DNA of 54,605 nt from DATMFV01 sp964651005 (lineage in GTDB: Bacteria > Verrucomicrobiota > Verrucomicrobiia > Chthoniobacterales > Chthoniobacteraceae): NCBI GenBank assembly GCA_964651005.1, contig CAZYVL010000002.1, forward strand, positions 1 to 54,605, in the 5' to 3' direction. The translations under genes were made by a program, and so were the position numbers. Below the pieces are notes generated by a model that ran no database searches, had not been told where the DNA came from, and was given only the letters and a program-made list of their open reading frames with translations. Below are positions 8,412-21,593 of this stretch, piece after piece; position 1 is the stretch's first letter, and every line of letters starts with the position of its first letter.

Positions 8412-9422
8412 ATGAAACTGGTGATTCCGGGCGGATCGGGCCAAGTCGGAACCGCGCTCGCGCGCGCTTTTCACCGCGATGGGCACGAGGTGGTGGTCCT
8501 CAGCCGCCAACCGGCTGAAAATACCCCGTGGCGCAGCATCGTGTGGGACGCGCGCGGCGGCGGCGACTGGGAGGCGGAGATGGAGGGGGCCGATGCCGTG
8601 ATTAACCTGGCGGGGCGCAGCGTCAACTGCCGCTATACGCCCGGCAACTGCCGCGCGATTTTGGAATCCCGCGTCGATTCCACCCGGGCCTTGGGCGATG
8701 CCCTTGCGCGGTGCGCCCGCCCTCCGCGCGTCTGGTTTCAGGCAAGCACGGCGACGCTCTATGCCCATCGCTATGACGCCCCCAACGACGAGGAGCGTGG
8801 AATCCTTGGCGGGGAGGAACCGGGTGTGCCGGAGACGTGGCGTTTTAGCATCGACGTGGCTCGCGCGTGGGAGCAGGCGGCCAACGCAAGCGCCGCCCGG
8901 ATTCCGCAGACGCGCCTAGTCCTGATGCGCACGGCGATCGTGATGAGCCCCCAGGCGGGAGGGGCGTTCGATCTTTTGCTGCGGCTGGTCCGGTTCGGCC
9001 TCGGCGGGCGTTCGGGTGATGGCCGTCAGTTTGTGTCGTGGATTCACGAGGACGACCTGGTTGCGGCGCTCTATCGGCTTCTGGAGGACGAGAGCTTTGT
9101 TGGCCCCGTCAATCTCGCCGCTCCCGAACCGCTGCCGAACGCGGATTTCATGCGCGGGCTTCGCGAGGCGTGGGGCATTCCGTTTGGCCTTCCCGCGGCG
9201 CGGTGGATGCTGGAGATCGGTACGTTTTTCCTGCGCACGGAGACGGAGTTGGTCCTCAAAAGCCGCCGCGTTGTCCCCGGCTTGCTGACGCGGCACGGCT
9301 TCTCTTTTCAGTACCCGTCCTGGCCGGAGGCGGCGCGCGATCTCTGCGCTCGCTGGCGGCGAGAGCGCGCTGATTCGGGCAAAATAAAGCGGCGCGGGAA
9401 TAAACCCGCGCCGCTTTTATAA
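8412..9422 (+). CDS. SDR39U1/YfcH family NAD(P)-binding protein
   Basis: An extended short-chain dehydrogenase-like protein of 336 residues (TIGR01777, YfcH/SDR39U1 family). The N-terminal MKLVIPGGSGQVGTALAR is a Rossmann GxxGxxG variant. VINLAGRSVNCRYTPGNC near residue 64 and WIHEDDLVAAL near residue 210 are family hallmarks, and the C-terminal half has the family's DUF1731-type segment. Its biological role is not settled. It is divergent from the broken epimerase and convergent with gltB. The last 12 codons run through an intrinsic terminator hairpin (9386-9417), so the C-terminal tail KRRGNKPAPLL may be fortuitous. Confidence 0.88.
   Translation: MKLVIPGGSGQVGTALARAFHRDGHEVVVLSRQPAENTPWRSIVWDARGGGDWEAEMEGADAVINLAGRSVNCRYTPGNCRAILESRVDSTRALGDALARCARPPRVWFQASTATLYAHRYDAPNDEERGILGGEEPGVPETWRFSIDVARAWEQAANASAARIPQTRLVLMRTAIVMSPQAGGAFDLLLRLVRFGLGGRSGDGRQFVSWIHEDDLVAALYRLLEDESFVGPVNLAAPEPLPNADFMRGLREAWGIPFGLPAARWMLEIGTFFLRTETELVLKSRRVVPGLLTRHGFSFQYPSWPEAARDLCARWRRERADSGKIKRRGNKPAPLL
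9386..9417. terminator. Bidirectional intrinsic terminator between SDR39U1 and gltB
   Basis: A perfect 13-base-pair stem: 9386-9398 (AAAGCGGCGCGGG) pairs with 9405-9417 (CCCGCGCCGCTTT) around the six-base loop AATAAA. A-rich sequence on the left and T-rich on the right make it work in both directions. It lies between two convergent genes and overlaps the 3' end of the plus-strand coding frame. Confidence 0.9.
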
Positions 9423-9441
9423 CCTTCGATTTGTAGGCGCT

Positions 9442-14019
<4,578 letters not shown>

Positions 14020-14358
14020 AGACAAGGGAAAATTCCGGTAAGGGTTAAAGCGTGGAAATGCGGTGAGGTGGCATATCGGTTGATGGGTGATAAAGGGCGC
14101 GGGGTCCGGCCCGAAACCGTGGAACCGTTTTGGGAAGGCTCTCGGGTAAAGGTGAAACTCCGCAGTCTCGCCATCGTAGCGGTCGAGGATGCCAATTCAA
14201 GACATTTTGTTCACGAAAGAGGCGTAAAATTGCAGTCTGTGAAAATACTACGGCTCAAATCGGTCAAAAAGTTGCCACTCCTTACCAATTTTGAGAGAAG
14301 CGAATGCCTCAAACCGAAGTTTTCTTCAGAGTAAAGAGAGGCAAAACGGAGGTTTAAC
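14020..14358. promoter_or_regulatory. Divergent intergenic region between gltB and the Lrp-like regulator
   Basis: These 339 bases hold no convincing gene. The half next to the regulator is AT-rich (about 14200-14340), unlike the surrounding coding sequence, which fits a promoter and regulator-binding region. The only clear signal is the SD sequence CGGAGG six bases before the GTG at 14359. I could not assign -35/-10 boxes for either gene with confidence. Confidence 0.5.
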
Positions 14359-15066
14359 GTGACCTCTGGAGAAAACCGGCTAGCATCTCTGGTTTATCCA
14401 GCCATGAAAGAACTTGACGAGCAGGAGCGGCTGATTGCCCGCGCCCTCATTCGAGACCCCCGTGAAAGTGACAACGGGATTGGCGAATTGACCGGCGTGA
14501 ACGTTCGGACCGTCAGCCGCAAGCGCCAGCGCCTGGAGCAGGAGGGGATCTTGAGCTACTACACCCACGTCGATCTCTCGGCGACCGGGACCGGGCAGTT
14601 CAACACGCGGCATCTCTACATCATCAAATTCCGGATCGGGATGACCCCGGCCCAGATCCGGAACGACATCGCCAACGAGCCGTTCGTGCGCTCGGTGTTC
14701 ACGGAGTTCATCTTCGAGAGCCATATCGCCGAGATCGACGGCAAGATCGCCATGCTCCTCTTCATCGACGGGGCGAGCGACGCCGACATCGTGGCGACGG
14801 TGCAGGAAAAGCTCGTCCCGCTTCTGCATCGCAATCACGGGCCGGACTCCATCGAGGAGATTTCCACCATGCGGCTGCTAACCCCCGTGCGCGTATTGCG
14901 CAACTACGTCACGAACGTCAACGTGAAGGACGGCTACCTGCGCAAAGACTGGCCCGACGAAGCGATCTACGTCGGCCGAGAGCCGGAGCCGGAGCCGGAA
15001 GCGGACTCGGAGGCGGCGCGACGGCCCGCACCGGAGCCGACGGTTGGCTTGCGGGCGGTTCGGTAA
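14359..15066 (+). CDS. Lrp/AsnC-type transcriptional regulator
   Basis: A 235-residue DNA-binding regulator. Residues about 17-60 (KELDEQERLIARALIRDPRE, then GIGELTGVNVRTVSRKRQRL) form an AsnC-type winged helix-turn-helix, followed by the linker EQEGILSYYTHVDL. The middle part probably forms the ligand-sensing dimerisation region. The last 25 residues are a low-complexity Glu/Pro tail not typical of the family. The start is the GTG at 14359, fixed by a good SD (GGAGG, spacing six to seven bases). Transcribed away from gltB across a shared intergenic region, it is a good candidate for controlling glutamate synthase, as Lrp does in Escherichia coli. That control is inference. Confidence 0.75.
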   Translation: MTSGENRLASLVYPAMKELDEQERLIARALIRDPRESDNGIGELTGVNVRTVSRKRQRLEQEGILSYYTHVDLSATGTGQFNTRHLYIIKFRIGMTPAQIRNDIANEPFVRSVFTEFIFESHIAEIDGKIAMLLFIDGASDADIVATVQEKLVPLLHRNHGPDSIEEISTMRLLTPVRVLRNYVTNVNVKDGYLRKDWPDEAIYVGREPEPEPEADSEAARRPAPEPTVGLRAVR

Positions 15067-15072
15067 ACCCGG

Positions 15073-15912
15073 TTACTGTTTCGGCGAGGCGGATGGCTTC
15101 GCCGGGGTTGGCGGTTGAACCGCCCTCGGCACGATCGCCAGCGCGTTGCGCACCGGCTTCCACTCCGAATGCGAATACGGAGTCGGGCGGGCGTTCACCC
15201 AAAGCGCGGTGGAGCTTCCCCCGTCGAGGTTCAAAGCGCGTTCGACCCGGAGCTCCCGGAAGAGGCCGGGGGTCGCGAGGAGTTCGCCCGCTTCGGCGAG
15301 CGTGATCGGCGGCGTAATGAGCAGGGCCGCCACCCCTTTTTTGTCGGCCAGAAGGATGGTCCGCTCCGCCGGGCGCTTGGCGTTGAGCCCCGGGACCGTC
15401 GCCCCCTTGTCCACCAGGAACGGCCCGGCCTGGAGCGCCTCGCGGATTTGCGGGCCGCCCCGGTATTCTTCCGTACGCAGCAACGCCGCCCCGCGCGCAG
15501 TGACGGCGAGCACGCCCGTGAGCAGATTCGAGTGTTTCTCCAAGGGATGATGCTCGATGCCTCCCCGGATCACGAGGCCCAGCGGCGTGCGGTCCGCGTG
15601 GAAAAAGCTGCCGTTGACGCCCGCGAGCGCGCCCGCGTCTTGCAGCGCGGAGGCGACGGTTTCATCCGGCGCGAGATCGACGACTTTCAACGCCGCGCGG
15701 GAGCGGTCGAAGAGGACGAGTTGCAGCGCCAGCCGCCGCCCCGCATCGTTGCGGACGCCCCGGATCTGCCGCGAGACCGGCGGGGCCGGTGCGTCGCCTT
15801 CCGTCACCACGGTGGGGGAGGCGGCTCCGGGCGATTCCGCGCGCCACCCCGCCTGGAGGGAAGCGGTGGCGGAAAAAAGCAGGGCGGTGAAAAGGCGCAT
15901 CGTGGAGGGCAT
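15073..15912 (-). CDS. Secreted phosphodiester glycosidase family protein (NAGPA/DUF2233)
   Basis: A protein of about 279 residues with an N-terminal signal peptide (MRLFTALLFSATASLQAGW). The domain matches the phosphodiester glycosidase (NAGPA-like, DUF2233) family. GVNGSFFHADRTPLGLVIRG near residues 95-115, EALQAGPFLVDKG in the middle and ALNLDGGSSTALWVN near the C-terminus are its recognisable motifs. Bacterial members are exported and are thought to cleave glycan-linked phosphodiesters or act on the cell wall. The start is uncertain: ATGs at 15910-15912 and 15898-15900 are both possible and neither has a clear SD. It is convergent with the regulator, with a six-base gap. Confidence 0.85.
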   Translation of the reverse strand: MPSTMRLFTALLFSATASLQAGWRAESPGAASPTVVTEGDAPAPPVSRQIRGVRNDAGRRLALQLVLFDRSRAALKVVDLAPDETVASALQDAGALAGVNGSFFHADRTPLGLVIRGGIEHHPLEKHSNLLTGVLAVTARGAALLRTEEYRGGPQIREALQAGPFLVDKGATVPGLNAKRPAERTILLADKKGVAALLITPPITLAEAGELLATPGLFRELRVERALNLDGGSSTALWVNARPTPYSHSEWKPVRNALAIVPRAVQPPTPAKPSASPKQ

Positions 15913-16096
15913 GGGCGGGGAGATTGGCGGCGGGGCTGGCGGGGGAGAGGGTGAACGGGATTTCAATTTTCGGGCGGGGGGCGGCGCGCGTCAAGGCGCG
16001 TCGAGCGTTGGGAAACGCGCGGCGGAAACTTTGCCGCGCACGGTTGAGGGGGTTGCGCCGCCCCCCGGGTTGGGCATAGCCTGCGGGGATCGTGGC

Positions 16097-16993
16097 ATGA
16101 ATATCGAAAAGGGCATCATTCTCGCGGGCGGTTCGGGCACTCGGCTTCATCCGCTCACCCGGCTGACGTGCAAGCAGCTCCTGCCGGTTTATGACAAGCC
16201 GATGATCTACTACCCGCTGGCGACGTTGATGCTCGGCGGCATCCGCGAAATCCTGCTCATCTCCACGCCTGCGGATCTCCCCCGCTTTCAGGAAATCCTC
16301 GGGGATGGCGCGCAGTATGGCATTCATCTCCAGTACGCCGTGCAGGAGCGCCCGGAGGGAATCGCGCAGGCGTTCCTGGTGGGGGAGGAGTTTATCGGCG
16401 ACTCGGGCGTGAGCCTGATCCTCGGCGACAATCTCTTTTACGGCCCGCTCGATTTTTACCGGCGGGCGCTGGCGCTGGAGCGGGGGGCGTGCGTGTTTGC
16501 CTACCCCGTGCGCGATCCGGGGCGGTACGCGGTGGTGGAGTTCGACGCGACGGGCCGGGCGATCAGCCTGGAGGAGAAGCCCTCCCGACCCAAATCCCAC
16601 TACGCGGTGCCCGGCCTGTATGTCTACGACAACGCGGTGGTGGAGATTTGCCGCCGCCTGAGACCATCGGCGCGCGGCGAGCTGGAGATCACCGATGTGA
16701 ACCGGGAGTACCTCCGGCGCGGGCAGCTCCGGGTGGAACTGCTCGGGCGCGGCATGGCGTGGCTCGACACGGGGACGCACGAGAGCCTGCTGGAGGCCGC
16801 CAACTACGTCGCCGCCATCCAGCACCGCCAGGGGCTGATGATCGCCTGCCTGGAGGAGATCGGGTTCAACCGTGGGTTCCTGACCGTGGAGGCGCTCCGC
16901 AGCCGCCTCGCGGAGCTTCCCCGGAACGCATACCGCCACTATCTGGAAGGGGTGCTGGCGGAGGCGGAGGGAGGCTTCCCCCGACCCGCCTGA
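16097..16993 (+). CDS. rfbA: Glucose-1-phosphate thymidylyltransferase
   Basis: Makes dTDP-glucose from glucose-1-phosphate and dTTP, the first step to dTDP-rhamnose and other deoxysugars for surface glycans. It has 298 residues, normal for RmlA. The N-terminal GGSGTRLHPLTRLTCKQLLP is the nucleotide/catalytic signature. VQERPEGIAQAF and LILGDNLFYG line the active site, and ITDVNREYL and WLDTGTHESLLEA follow in the canonical order. The ATG at 16097 gives the family's usual N-terminus; the frame is open further upstream, but that extension has no family features. Other rml genes are not nearby, so it may serve the cluster at 1-8 kb at a distance. Confidence 0.96.
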   Translation: MNIEKGIILAGGSGTRLHPLTRLTCKQLLPVYDKPMIYYPLATLMLGGIREILLISTPADLPRFQEILGDGAQYGIHLQYAVQERPEGIAQAFLVGEEFIGDSGVSLILGDNLFYGPLDFYRRALALERGACVFAYPVRDPGRYAVVEFDATGRAISLEEKPSRPKSHYAVPGLYVYDNAVVEICRRLRPSARGELEITDVNREYLRRGQLRVELLGRGMAWLDTGTHESLLEAANYVAAIQHRQGLMIACLEEIGFNRGFLTVEALRSRLAELPRNAYRHYLEGVLAEAEGGFPRPA

Positions 16994-17005
16994 ATCGGCC
17001 TGAAT

Positions 17006-17353
17006 CTATTGGGTCTCCTCCTCGTCGAGGATTCCAAGATGCAGCCCGTAGACGCCGATCTCCACATCGGGATGTCCGTTCTGGATGTAGACCTGCATGG
17101 AGACGGCGTTCTCGGAAATCTGGTTGCGTCTGGAGCGGTATTTTCTCGATTTGGCAAAACGGAGGTTGAAGTACCGCCATTTGTCGCGGTTCGACGACCC
17201 GGAGTTGTTGCACTGGTTATCGCCGACCTTCTCCCCTGCCGCGTTGAAGAAGCGGATGCCGAGGTTTGAATAGCTGCCCGTCGGCTGCCGGATCCAGCCG
17301 GAGAGAAGAGAGGTTTTCTCGCTCTGGAGTGCGACTTTCGCCGAACGGGGCAA
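17006..17353 (-). CDS. Carbohydrate-binding-like hypothetical fragment
   Basis: A 115-residue beta-rich sequence (LLSGWIRQPTGSYSNLGIRFFNAAGE, with later WRYFNLRF and VYIQNGHPDVEIGVYGLHLG). It resembles small beta-sandwich domains that follow a pattern of ligand strain, 'gW.r' and aromatic strands, as in carbohydrate-binding modules. The only start for this length is a TTG at 17353. The frame stays open upstream to about 17510 with no ATG and reads plausibly (GQILSRGTSFHVEGKG), so the true gene is probably longer or has lost its 5' end. A competing upstream frame starting MLFLFARTTLADMLRK would join it after a one-base shift in the G/C run near 17400. Function unknown. Confidence 0.45.
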   Translation of the reverse strand: MPRSAKVALQSEKTSLLSGWIRQPTGSYSNLGIRFFNAAGEKVGDNQCNNSGSSNRDKWRYFNLRFAKSRKYRSRRNQISENAVSMQVYIQNGHPDVEIGVYGLHLGILDEEETQ

Positions 17354-17716
17354 CTCGTCGGAGGACGGGCCTTTCCCTTCGACATGGAAGCTGGTCCCCC
17401 GGGAGAGGATTTGCCCGGAAGCGTGGCGCCGATCTTGCGGAGCATGTCCGCTAGTGTAGTGCGCGCGAATAAGAATAACATATAGCTTTTCCTCGTCTCG
17501 GCGGCCCCGTTAAGGTGAAGGGCATATACCCGTTGAGCAGCAACGTCCAGAGGCTCGCGGCCACTGCCGGGACGAGCAAGCCACGGGCAAGCGCGCGTTT
17601 GGTGCGGGCGATCCGTTGGCGGCGCACCACGCTGTCCCGCCGATGGCGATCCGGAAAACCGGAAAACAACCGGGCGCTGAGGTTTGGAAGCGCGGTGGAT
17701 TTCCGCGCTTCGGGTA
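17354..17716. other. Ambiguous region between the fragment and the DUF1015 gene
   Basis: These 363 bases contain no securely identified gene. On the minus strand, a frame from a GTG at about 17630 to the TAG at 17451 would encode about 59 residues with one hydrophobic stretch (GLLVPAVAASLWTLLL). A second frame at about 17480-17354 could be the missing 5' part of the carbohydrate-binding-like fragment. Neither has an SD or recognisable family, so neither is annotated as a gene. Confidence 0.4.
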
Positions 17717-18961
17717 TTATTCGAGCGTATGGATAAAGAGGCCCGAACGGAGCTTCGGCTCGAACCAGGTGCTCTTGGGCGGCATGATCTGGCTGGCGTC
17801 GGCGATGTCCATGAGCTGCTCCACGGTGGTCGGATGCATCGAAAACGCGACGGCGGCGCGGCCATCGCGCACGCGCGCTTCCAGCTCTCCCGTGCCACGG
17901 ATACCGCCCACGAAGTCGATGCGGCGGCTGGTGCGCGGGTCGTCGATGCCGAGGATCGGGGCAAGCAGCCGTTCCTGAAGCACGGTCACGTCGAGCCGCT
18001 CGATCGGGTCCGCCTCCGGCTGCGCGGGCCAGGCGACCTGCCACCACCGCTCTCCGAGAAACATCCGCACCTCGCCGGGGCGATCCGGGACGGGCGTGGC
18101 GTTCTCGCAGAGGGTGAACCCGGCGGCGCGCACCGCTTCCAGGAACGCTTCGGGCGTCTGGCCGTTGAGATCGTGCACCGCCCGGTTGTACGCAAGGATG
18201 CGAAGCTGGCTGGCCGGGAAGAGGACGCAGAGGAACCAGTTGTACGGCTCCTCGCCGGTGTGGTTCGGGTTTTTCTCCCGGCGTTCGCGGCCCACGCGGA
18301 CGGCGCTGGCCGTGCGGTGATGGCCATCGGCGACGTAGGCCGCGGGCACCCGCGCGAAGGCTTCCACGAAACGGGCGCAATGCACGCCCGGCCCCGTGCC
18401 CGCCACGCGCCAGACCGTGTGGCCGATGCCGTCGGGAGCGGTGAAGTCGTAGAGCGGCGGGGTCTTGAGCGTCTCCGCCACCAGCGCGTCGAGTTCCGGC
18501 GTGTCGCGGTAGGTAAGGAAGACGGGGCCGGTGTTGGCGCTGATCGTGTCGATGAGGCGCGTCCGGTCGTCTTCCTTGTCGCGGCGGGTTTTCTCGTGCT
18601 TCTTGATGAGGTCGCGTTCGTAATCCTCGATATGACAAGTGAGCGCGATGCCCGTCTGCGTGTGCCCGCCCATCCGCTGCTGGTAGAGGTAGAGGCACGG
18701 CTCCGCTTCGCGCACGAGCGTCCCCTCCGCCTGGAGAGCGAGGAAGGTTTCGCGCGCCTTGGCGTAGACTTCCCCGGAGTACGGGTCGGTCCCGGGAGGG
18801 AGGTCGATCTCCGCGCGGTCCACATGCAGGAGGCTCCGGGGATTTCCGGCTGCCAGCGCGGCGGCTTCCCGGGCATCGACCACATCGTACGGGACACAGG
18901 CGACTTGCGGGGCAAGGGAATCGGCGGGCCGAAGGCCCTGAAACGGTTTGACGCGAAGCAT
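17717..18961 (-). CDS. DUF1015 family protein
   Basis: A soluble protein of 414 residues of the conserved DUF1015 family, whose function is not firmly known (members often sit beside serine-biosynthesis genes). Family signatures are MLRVKPFQGLRPADSLAPQV at the N-terminus, then VPYDVV, LYLYQQ near residue 100, and the histidine-rich YVADGHHRTASA near residue 225. The last is the family's hallmark and may bind metal or a nucleotide. I started at the ATG at 18959-18961 because the family usually begins there. An ATG at 19010-19012 with a GAGG upstream is possible and would add 17 residues. No serine genes are adjacent here. Confidence 0.88.
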   Translation of the reverse strand: MLRVKPFQGLRPADSLAPQVACVPYDVVDAREAAALAAGNPRSLLHVDRAEIDLPPGTDPYSGEVYAKARETFLALQAEGTLVREAEPCLYLYQQRMGGHTQTGIALTCHIEDYERDLIKKHEKTRRDKEDDRTRLIDTISANTGPVFLTYRDTPELDALVAETLKTPPLYDFTAPDGIGHTVWRVAGTGPGVHCARFVEAFARVPAAYVADGHHRTASAVRVGRERREKNPNHTGEEPYNWFLCVLFPASQLRILAYNRAVHDLNGQTPEAFLEAVRAAGFTLCENATPVPDRPGEVRMFLGERWWQVAWPAQPEADPIERLDVTVLQERLLAPILGIDDPRTSRRIDFVGGIRGTGELEARVRDGRAAVAFSMHPTTVEQLMDIADASQIMPPKSTWFEPKLRSGLFIHTLE

Positions 18962-19139
18962 ACGCCAAAGAGCAAAACCGGGCGGCGGGGAGATTTCAAG
19001 TTCAACCTCCATTCCCGCCTCGATGCTTGAAAGCGGTTCCGAGGGTTGACGCGGCGGGGATGGCGGTGCACCGTGGCGCCGACTCTGGACTCCACGGCGG
19101 GCGCGACTCCCCCTCCGGCTCTCCCCCTTTCCCCCCCCA

Positions 19140-19694
19140 ATGCCGAAATTTTCGCCTCTCCTTCTGCTCGCCCTGCTCGTCCCGCCGCTGCTGCTGGCGG
19201 GGTGTGCCGGGGGCGTGCAAAAAGGGGCGGAGGCGGAAGCGGTCGCGGTGTCTGCCGCTGCCAATCTTGCCACGAATCTCACCAAGCACCCGAAAACGCT
19301 CCGCGTGCGGACGACCGCCTACACCGGCAGGCGCAACGCCATCGGCAAGCCAGTCTCCCTCGGGCCGGTCATCAGCGCCGCCGCCGACTGGTCGCGGTTT
19401 CCGCTCGGCACCCGCTTTCGCATCCGGCAGACCGGGAAGACGTACGTGGTCGATGACTACGGCTCGGCCCTCGTCGGCACGGAGACGATCGACCTCTTGA
19501 CGTCGAGCGTCTCCGTGGCGCGGCGCTGGGGCGTGCGGTGGGTGGACATCGAGATTCTGGAATGGGGTTCGCCGCGCCGGAGCCTGGAGGTGCTCACCCC
19601 GCGCGCCCATGTGCGGCACGTCCGGCCGATGCTCGCGGCACTCCGCGCGCAGTCCGAAGGAATCCCGAAGCGGTTTCACCGGGTCGATCGTTAA
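19140..19694 (+). CDS. Lipoprotein with 3D (double-psi beta-barrel) domain
   Basis: A 184-residue probable outer-membrane or periplasmic lipoprotein. The signal peptide MPKFSPLLLLALLVPPLLLAGC ends in a lipobox (LAGC) with Cys22 as the lipidation site. Residues about 55-140 match the 3D-type double-psi barrel shared with MltA and RlpA-like proteins: VRTTAYTG, a SAAADWSRFPLGTRFRI segment, and VVDDYGSALVGTETIDL with the paired Asp residues. Such domains act on or bind peptidoglycan glycan strands. The protein lacks other MltA regions, so lytic activity is not certain. There is no clear SD at the ATG. Confidence 0.8.
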   Translation: MPKFSPLLLLALLVPPLLLAGCAGGVQKGAEAEAVAVSAAANLATNLTKHPKTLRVRTTAYTGRRNAIGKPVSLGPVISAAADWSRFPLGTRFRIRQTGKTYVVDDYGSALVGTETIDLLTSSVSVARRWGVRWVDIEILEWGSPRRSLEVLTPRAHVRHVRPMLAALRAQSEGIPKRFHRVDR

Positions 19695-19837
19695 CGAGGA
19701 TAGGGGGGTGTCGCGATCGGCGACGCTTGTGTTGTGCTTTCCGGCGCGGTTTCCGGTGGAAACCGGCGCGGGTGCCTGCAAACCGGGCGTGGCATCGCCC
19801 CTGCTCTCTCCCGGCGGCAACGGGAGGAGGAAAGGCG

Positions 19838-20332
19838 ATGTTGATCCAAAAGACGTTTCACCTCGGGATGAAAAAGGAGGTTGCCCGGGAAAGGCTCTTT
19901 CACGTGCGCGAATACCGGCATGAGCTGCCCGGAGTGGAGCTGGCCGTTACGGCGGCGGCGGCGGAAGCGGTCCATTTCGCCTTCCGGCTGGCCGGGGGGG
20001 TGCGCGCCAGGGTGGAGCTGGTCCGCGCGGAGGGGGATAACCCGGCGCAGACGCTCTTTCGCTCGCGCGATGGCAATCTCGACGTGCTCGGGGTGCTGGA
20101 GTTCTTCGAGATCAAGCCCGACCTGACGGAGGTGGTCCTGACGCTCGACTACTCGTTTCGCTCGCCGGTTTTCCAGGCGGTCGATTATCTCCTGCACGGG
20201 ATGGAGCGTTTCATCGACCGGCAGATCGGGAGCATCGAGGCGCATTTCGCCCGGCCTGTCGCGGGATTCCGGGCCGACCGCGATCTCCCCACGCCGATCA
20301 ACGGAACGCCGCTCTACGCCGACGAGGAGTAG
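19838..20332 (+). CDS. SRPBCC-like hypothetical protein
   Basis: A small soluble protein of 164 residues. The ATG at 19838 is set by a strong SD (GGGAGGAGGAAAGG just upstream). The pattern of alternating strands (VELAVTAAAAEAVHFAFRL, then VLEFFEIKP and VVLTLDYSF) and a final long helix (FQAVDYLLHGMERFIDRQIG) resembles the SRPBCC/START-like fold, which binds hydrophobic ligands. The assignment rests on fold impression only and no catalytic residues can be named. It stands alone between the lipoprotein gene and the convergent recO. Confidence 0.55.
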   Translation: MLIQKTFHLGMKKEVARERLFHVREYRHELPGVELAVTAAAAEAVHFAFRLAGGVRARVELVRAEGDNPAQTLFRSRDGNLDVLGVLEFFEIKPDLTEVVLTLDYSFRSPVFQAVDYLLHGMERFIDRQIGSIEAHFARPVAGFRADRDLPTPINGTPLYADEE

Positions 20333-20346
20333 CCGCGCTCTTGCGT

Positions 20347-20895
20347 TTACGCCTCCGCCAGCCGGGCGAGGAGGCTCGCGCGCGATTCCGGGAGCCGGTG
20401 CCCCTGCCAAGTGAGGATGAGGGCGGCAGGCGCGTCGTTCCCGCCGCCCTCCACGCCGAGGCCGAGCAGGCGGGCCAGTTCGTTTTCGAAATGGAGCAGC
20501 GCCCGGCGGCCCGGCGGGTGGGTTTCCAGAAAATGGAGCGCGCGCTGCAAAAGATCGTAAAGCTCCGGGGCGGGGTGCTCGGGTTCCGTCGCCAGCTCCA
20601 GAAGCTCGACGAAGTACGACGCCAGCTCCACGCGGCCATACTCCCGCCGCAGCCCGTCGTGCGGATCGCGCAGCGCGACTTCCCTGAGCGTGTGGATTTC
20701 GCTCCGGCTGCTGCGGGCGAAGGCGATCTCGGCTTCGAAGAAGAGATCGAGCATCCCGGCGAACGGGCCGCGCGGGCGCAGCGCCCCCCGGGCGAGCGTC
20801 TTGAGCTTGCCGTGGCCGTGGGTGAGCCAGGTGACAATCAGGCTCGTCTCCGAATACCGGGTGCGGCGGAGCAGGATGGCCGCGGTGCTTTCCAT
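20347..20895 (-). CDS. recO: DNA repair protein RecO (short form)
   Basis: Loads RecA with RecF and RecR at gaps. The N-terminal OB-fold is recognisable: ESTAAILLRRTRYSETSLIV, then WLTHGHGKLKTLARGALRPR and the DLFFEAEI strand. The helical part follows (REYGRVELASYFVELLELAT, then LYDLLQRALHFLE). At 182 residues it is shorter than the usual 230-260 and ends before the C-terminal cysteine-containing segment seen in many RecO proteins. Whether it is naturally minimal or truncated is unclear. No frameshift is obvious at its end. Confidence 0.85.
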   Translation of the reverse strand: MESTAAILLRRTRYSETSLIVTWLTHGHGKLKTLARGALRPRGPFAGMLDLFFEAEIAFARSSRSEIHTLREVALRDPHDGLRREYGRVELASYFVELLELATEPEHPAPELYDLLQRALHFLETHPPGRRALLHFENELARLLGLGVEGGGNDAPAALILTWQGHRLPESRASLLARLAEA

Positions 20896-20975
20896 AAGCC
20901 CGAGCGTAGCGCGGAGGGCGGGCGCGCGCGAGGGCTTTGCAACCGGGGCCGCTCCGAACGAAGGTGCAGGACGGT

Positions 20976-21569
20976 ATGACCTGGTTTTCGATGGCGTTCC
21001 TCCTCTTCTTCGTGCTCGACCCGATCGGGAACATCCCCCTTTTCCTCAACGCGCTGCGCAAGGTGCCGCCCGCGCGCCAGCGCCGGGTGATCGTGCGCGA
21101 GTGCGCGCTCGCCTTTGGCGTGCTGCTGCTTTTCATGCTGGCGGGGAAGGTCTTTCTCCAGGCGCTCCATCTCTCGGCGACTTCGCTCGGGATCGCGGGC
21201 GGGATCATCCTTTTCCTCATCGCGGTGCGGATGATCTTTCCCACGTCCGAGCATCTCTTCGGCGTCACTTCGGACGCGGAGCCGCTGCTGTTTCCGCTGG
21301 CGATCCCGACTGTCGCCGGGCCATCCGCGCTGGCGACGGTGCTGCTGCTCGTCTCCGGGAATCCCGGGCGGCTCGGGGCGTGCCTGGCGGCCTTGGCGAC
21401 GGCGATGGCCGCTTCCACGCTGATCCTCGTCTGCGCCGGGAGGATCGCCGCGTTCGTCGGCCCCCGGGTGATGACCGCCGCCGAGCGGTTGATGGGGTTG
21501 ATCCTTACCGCCATTGCCGTGGAGATGTTCCTCCAGGGCATCCGGGCGTTCGTGGAGTCGCTGGCGTGA
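20976..21569 (+). CDS. MarC family integral membrane protein
   Basis: A 197-residue inner-membrane protein with six predicted helices. Hallmarks are FFVLDPIGNIPLFLNALRKV at residues 11-30 and FPLAIPTVAGPSALATVLLL near residue 105, both containing conserved Asp/Pro/Gly turns of the MarC family, and the final helix with AERLMGLILTAIAVEMFLQG. MarC proteins have no firmly established transport substrate. The ATG at 20976 follows a GCAGGA SD-like stretch. It is convergent with xerC. Confidence 0.92.
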   Translation: MTWFSMAFLLFFVLDPIGNIPLFLNALRKVPPARQRRVIVRECALAFGVLLLFMLAGKVFLQALHLSATSLGIAGGIILFLIAVRMIFPTSEHLFGVTSDAEPLLFPLAIPTVAGPSALATVLLLVSGNPGRLGACLAALATAMAASTLILVCAGRIAAFVGPRVMTAAERLMGLILTAIAVEMFLQGIRAFVESLA

Positions 21570-21593
21570 GGGGCGGGAGAGGGGAGAGGAGAA

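Noticed and set aside
14072..14090. A sigma-54-like -24/-12 element (TGGCAT-N5-TTGAT) on the plus strand
   Set aside because: The -12 element lacks the essential GC, and the site is about 270 bases from the regulator start.
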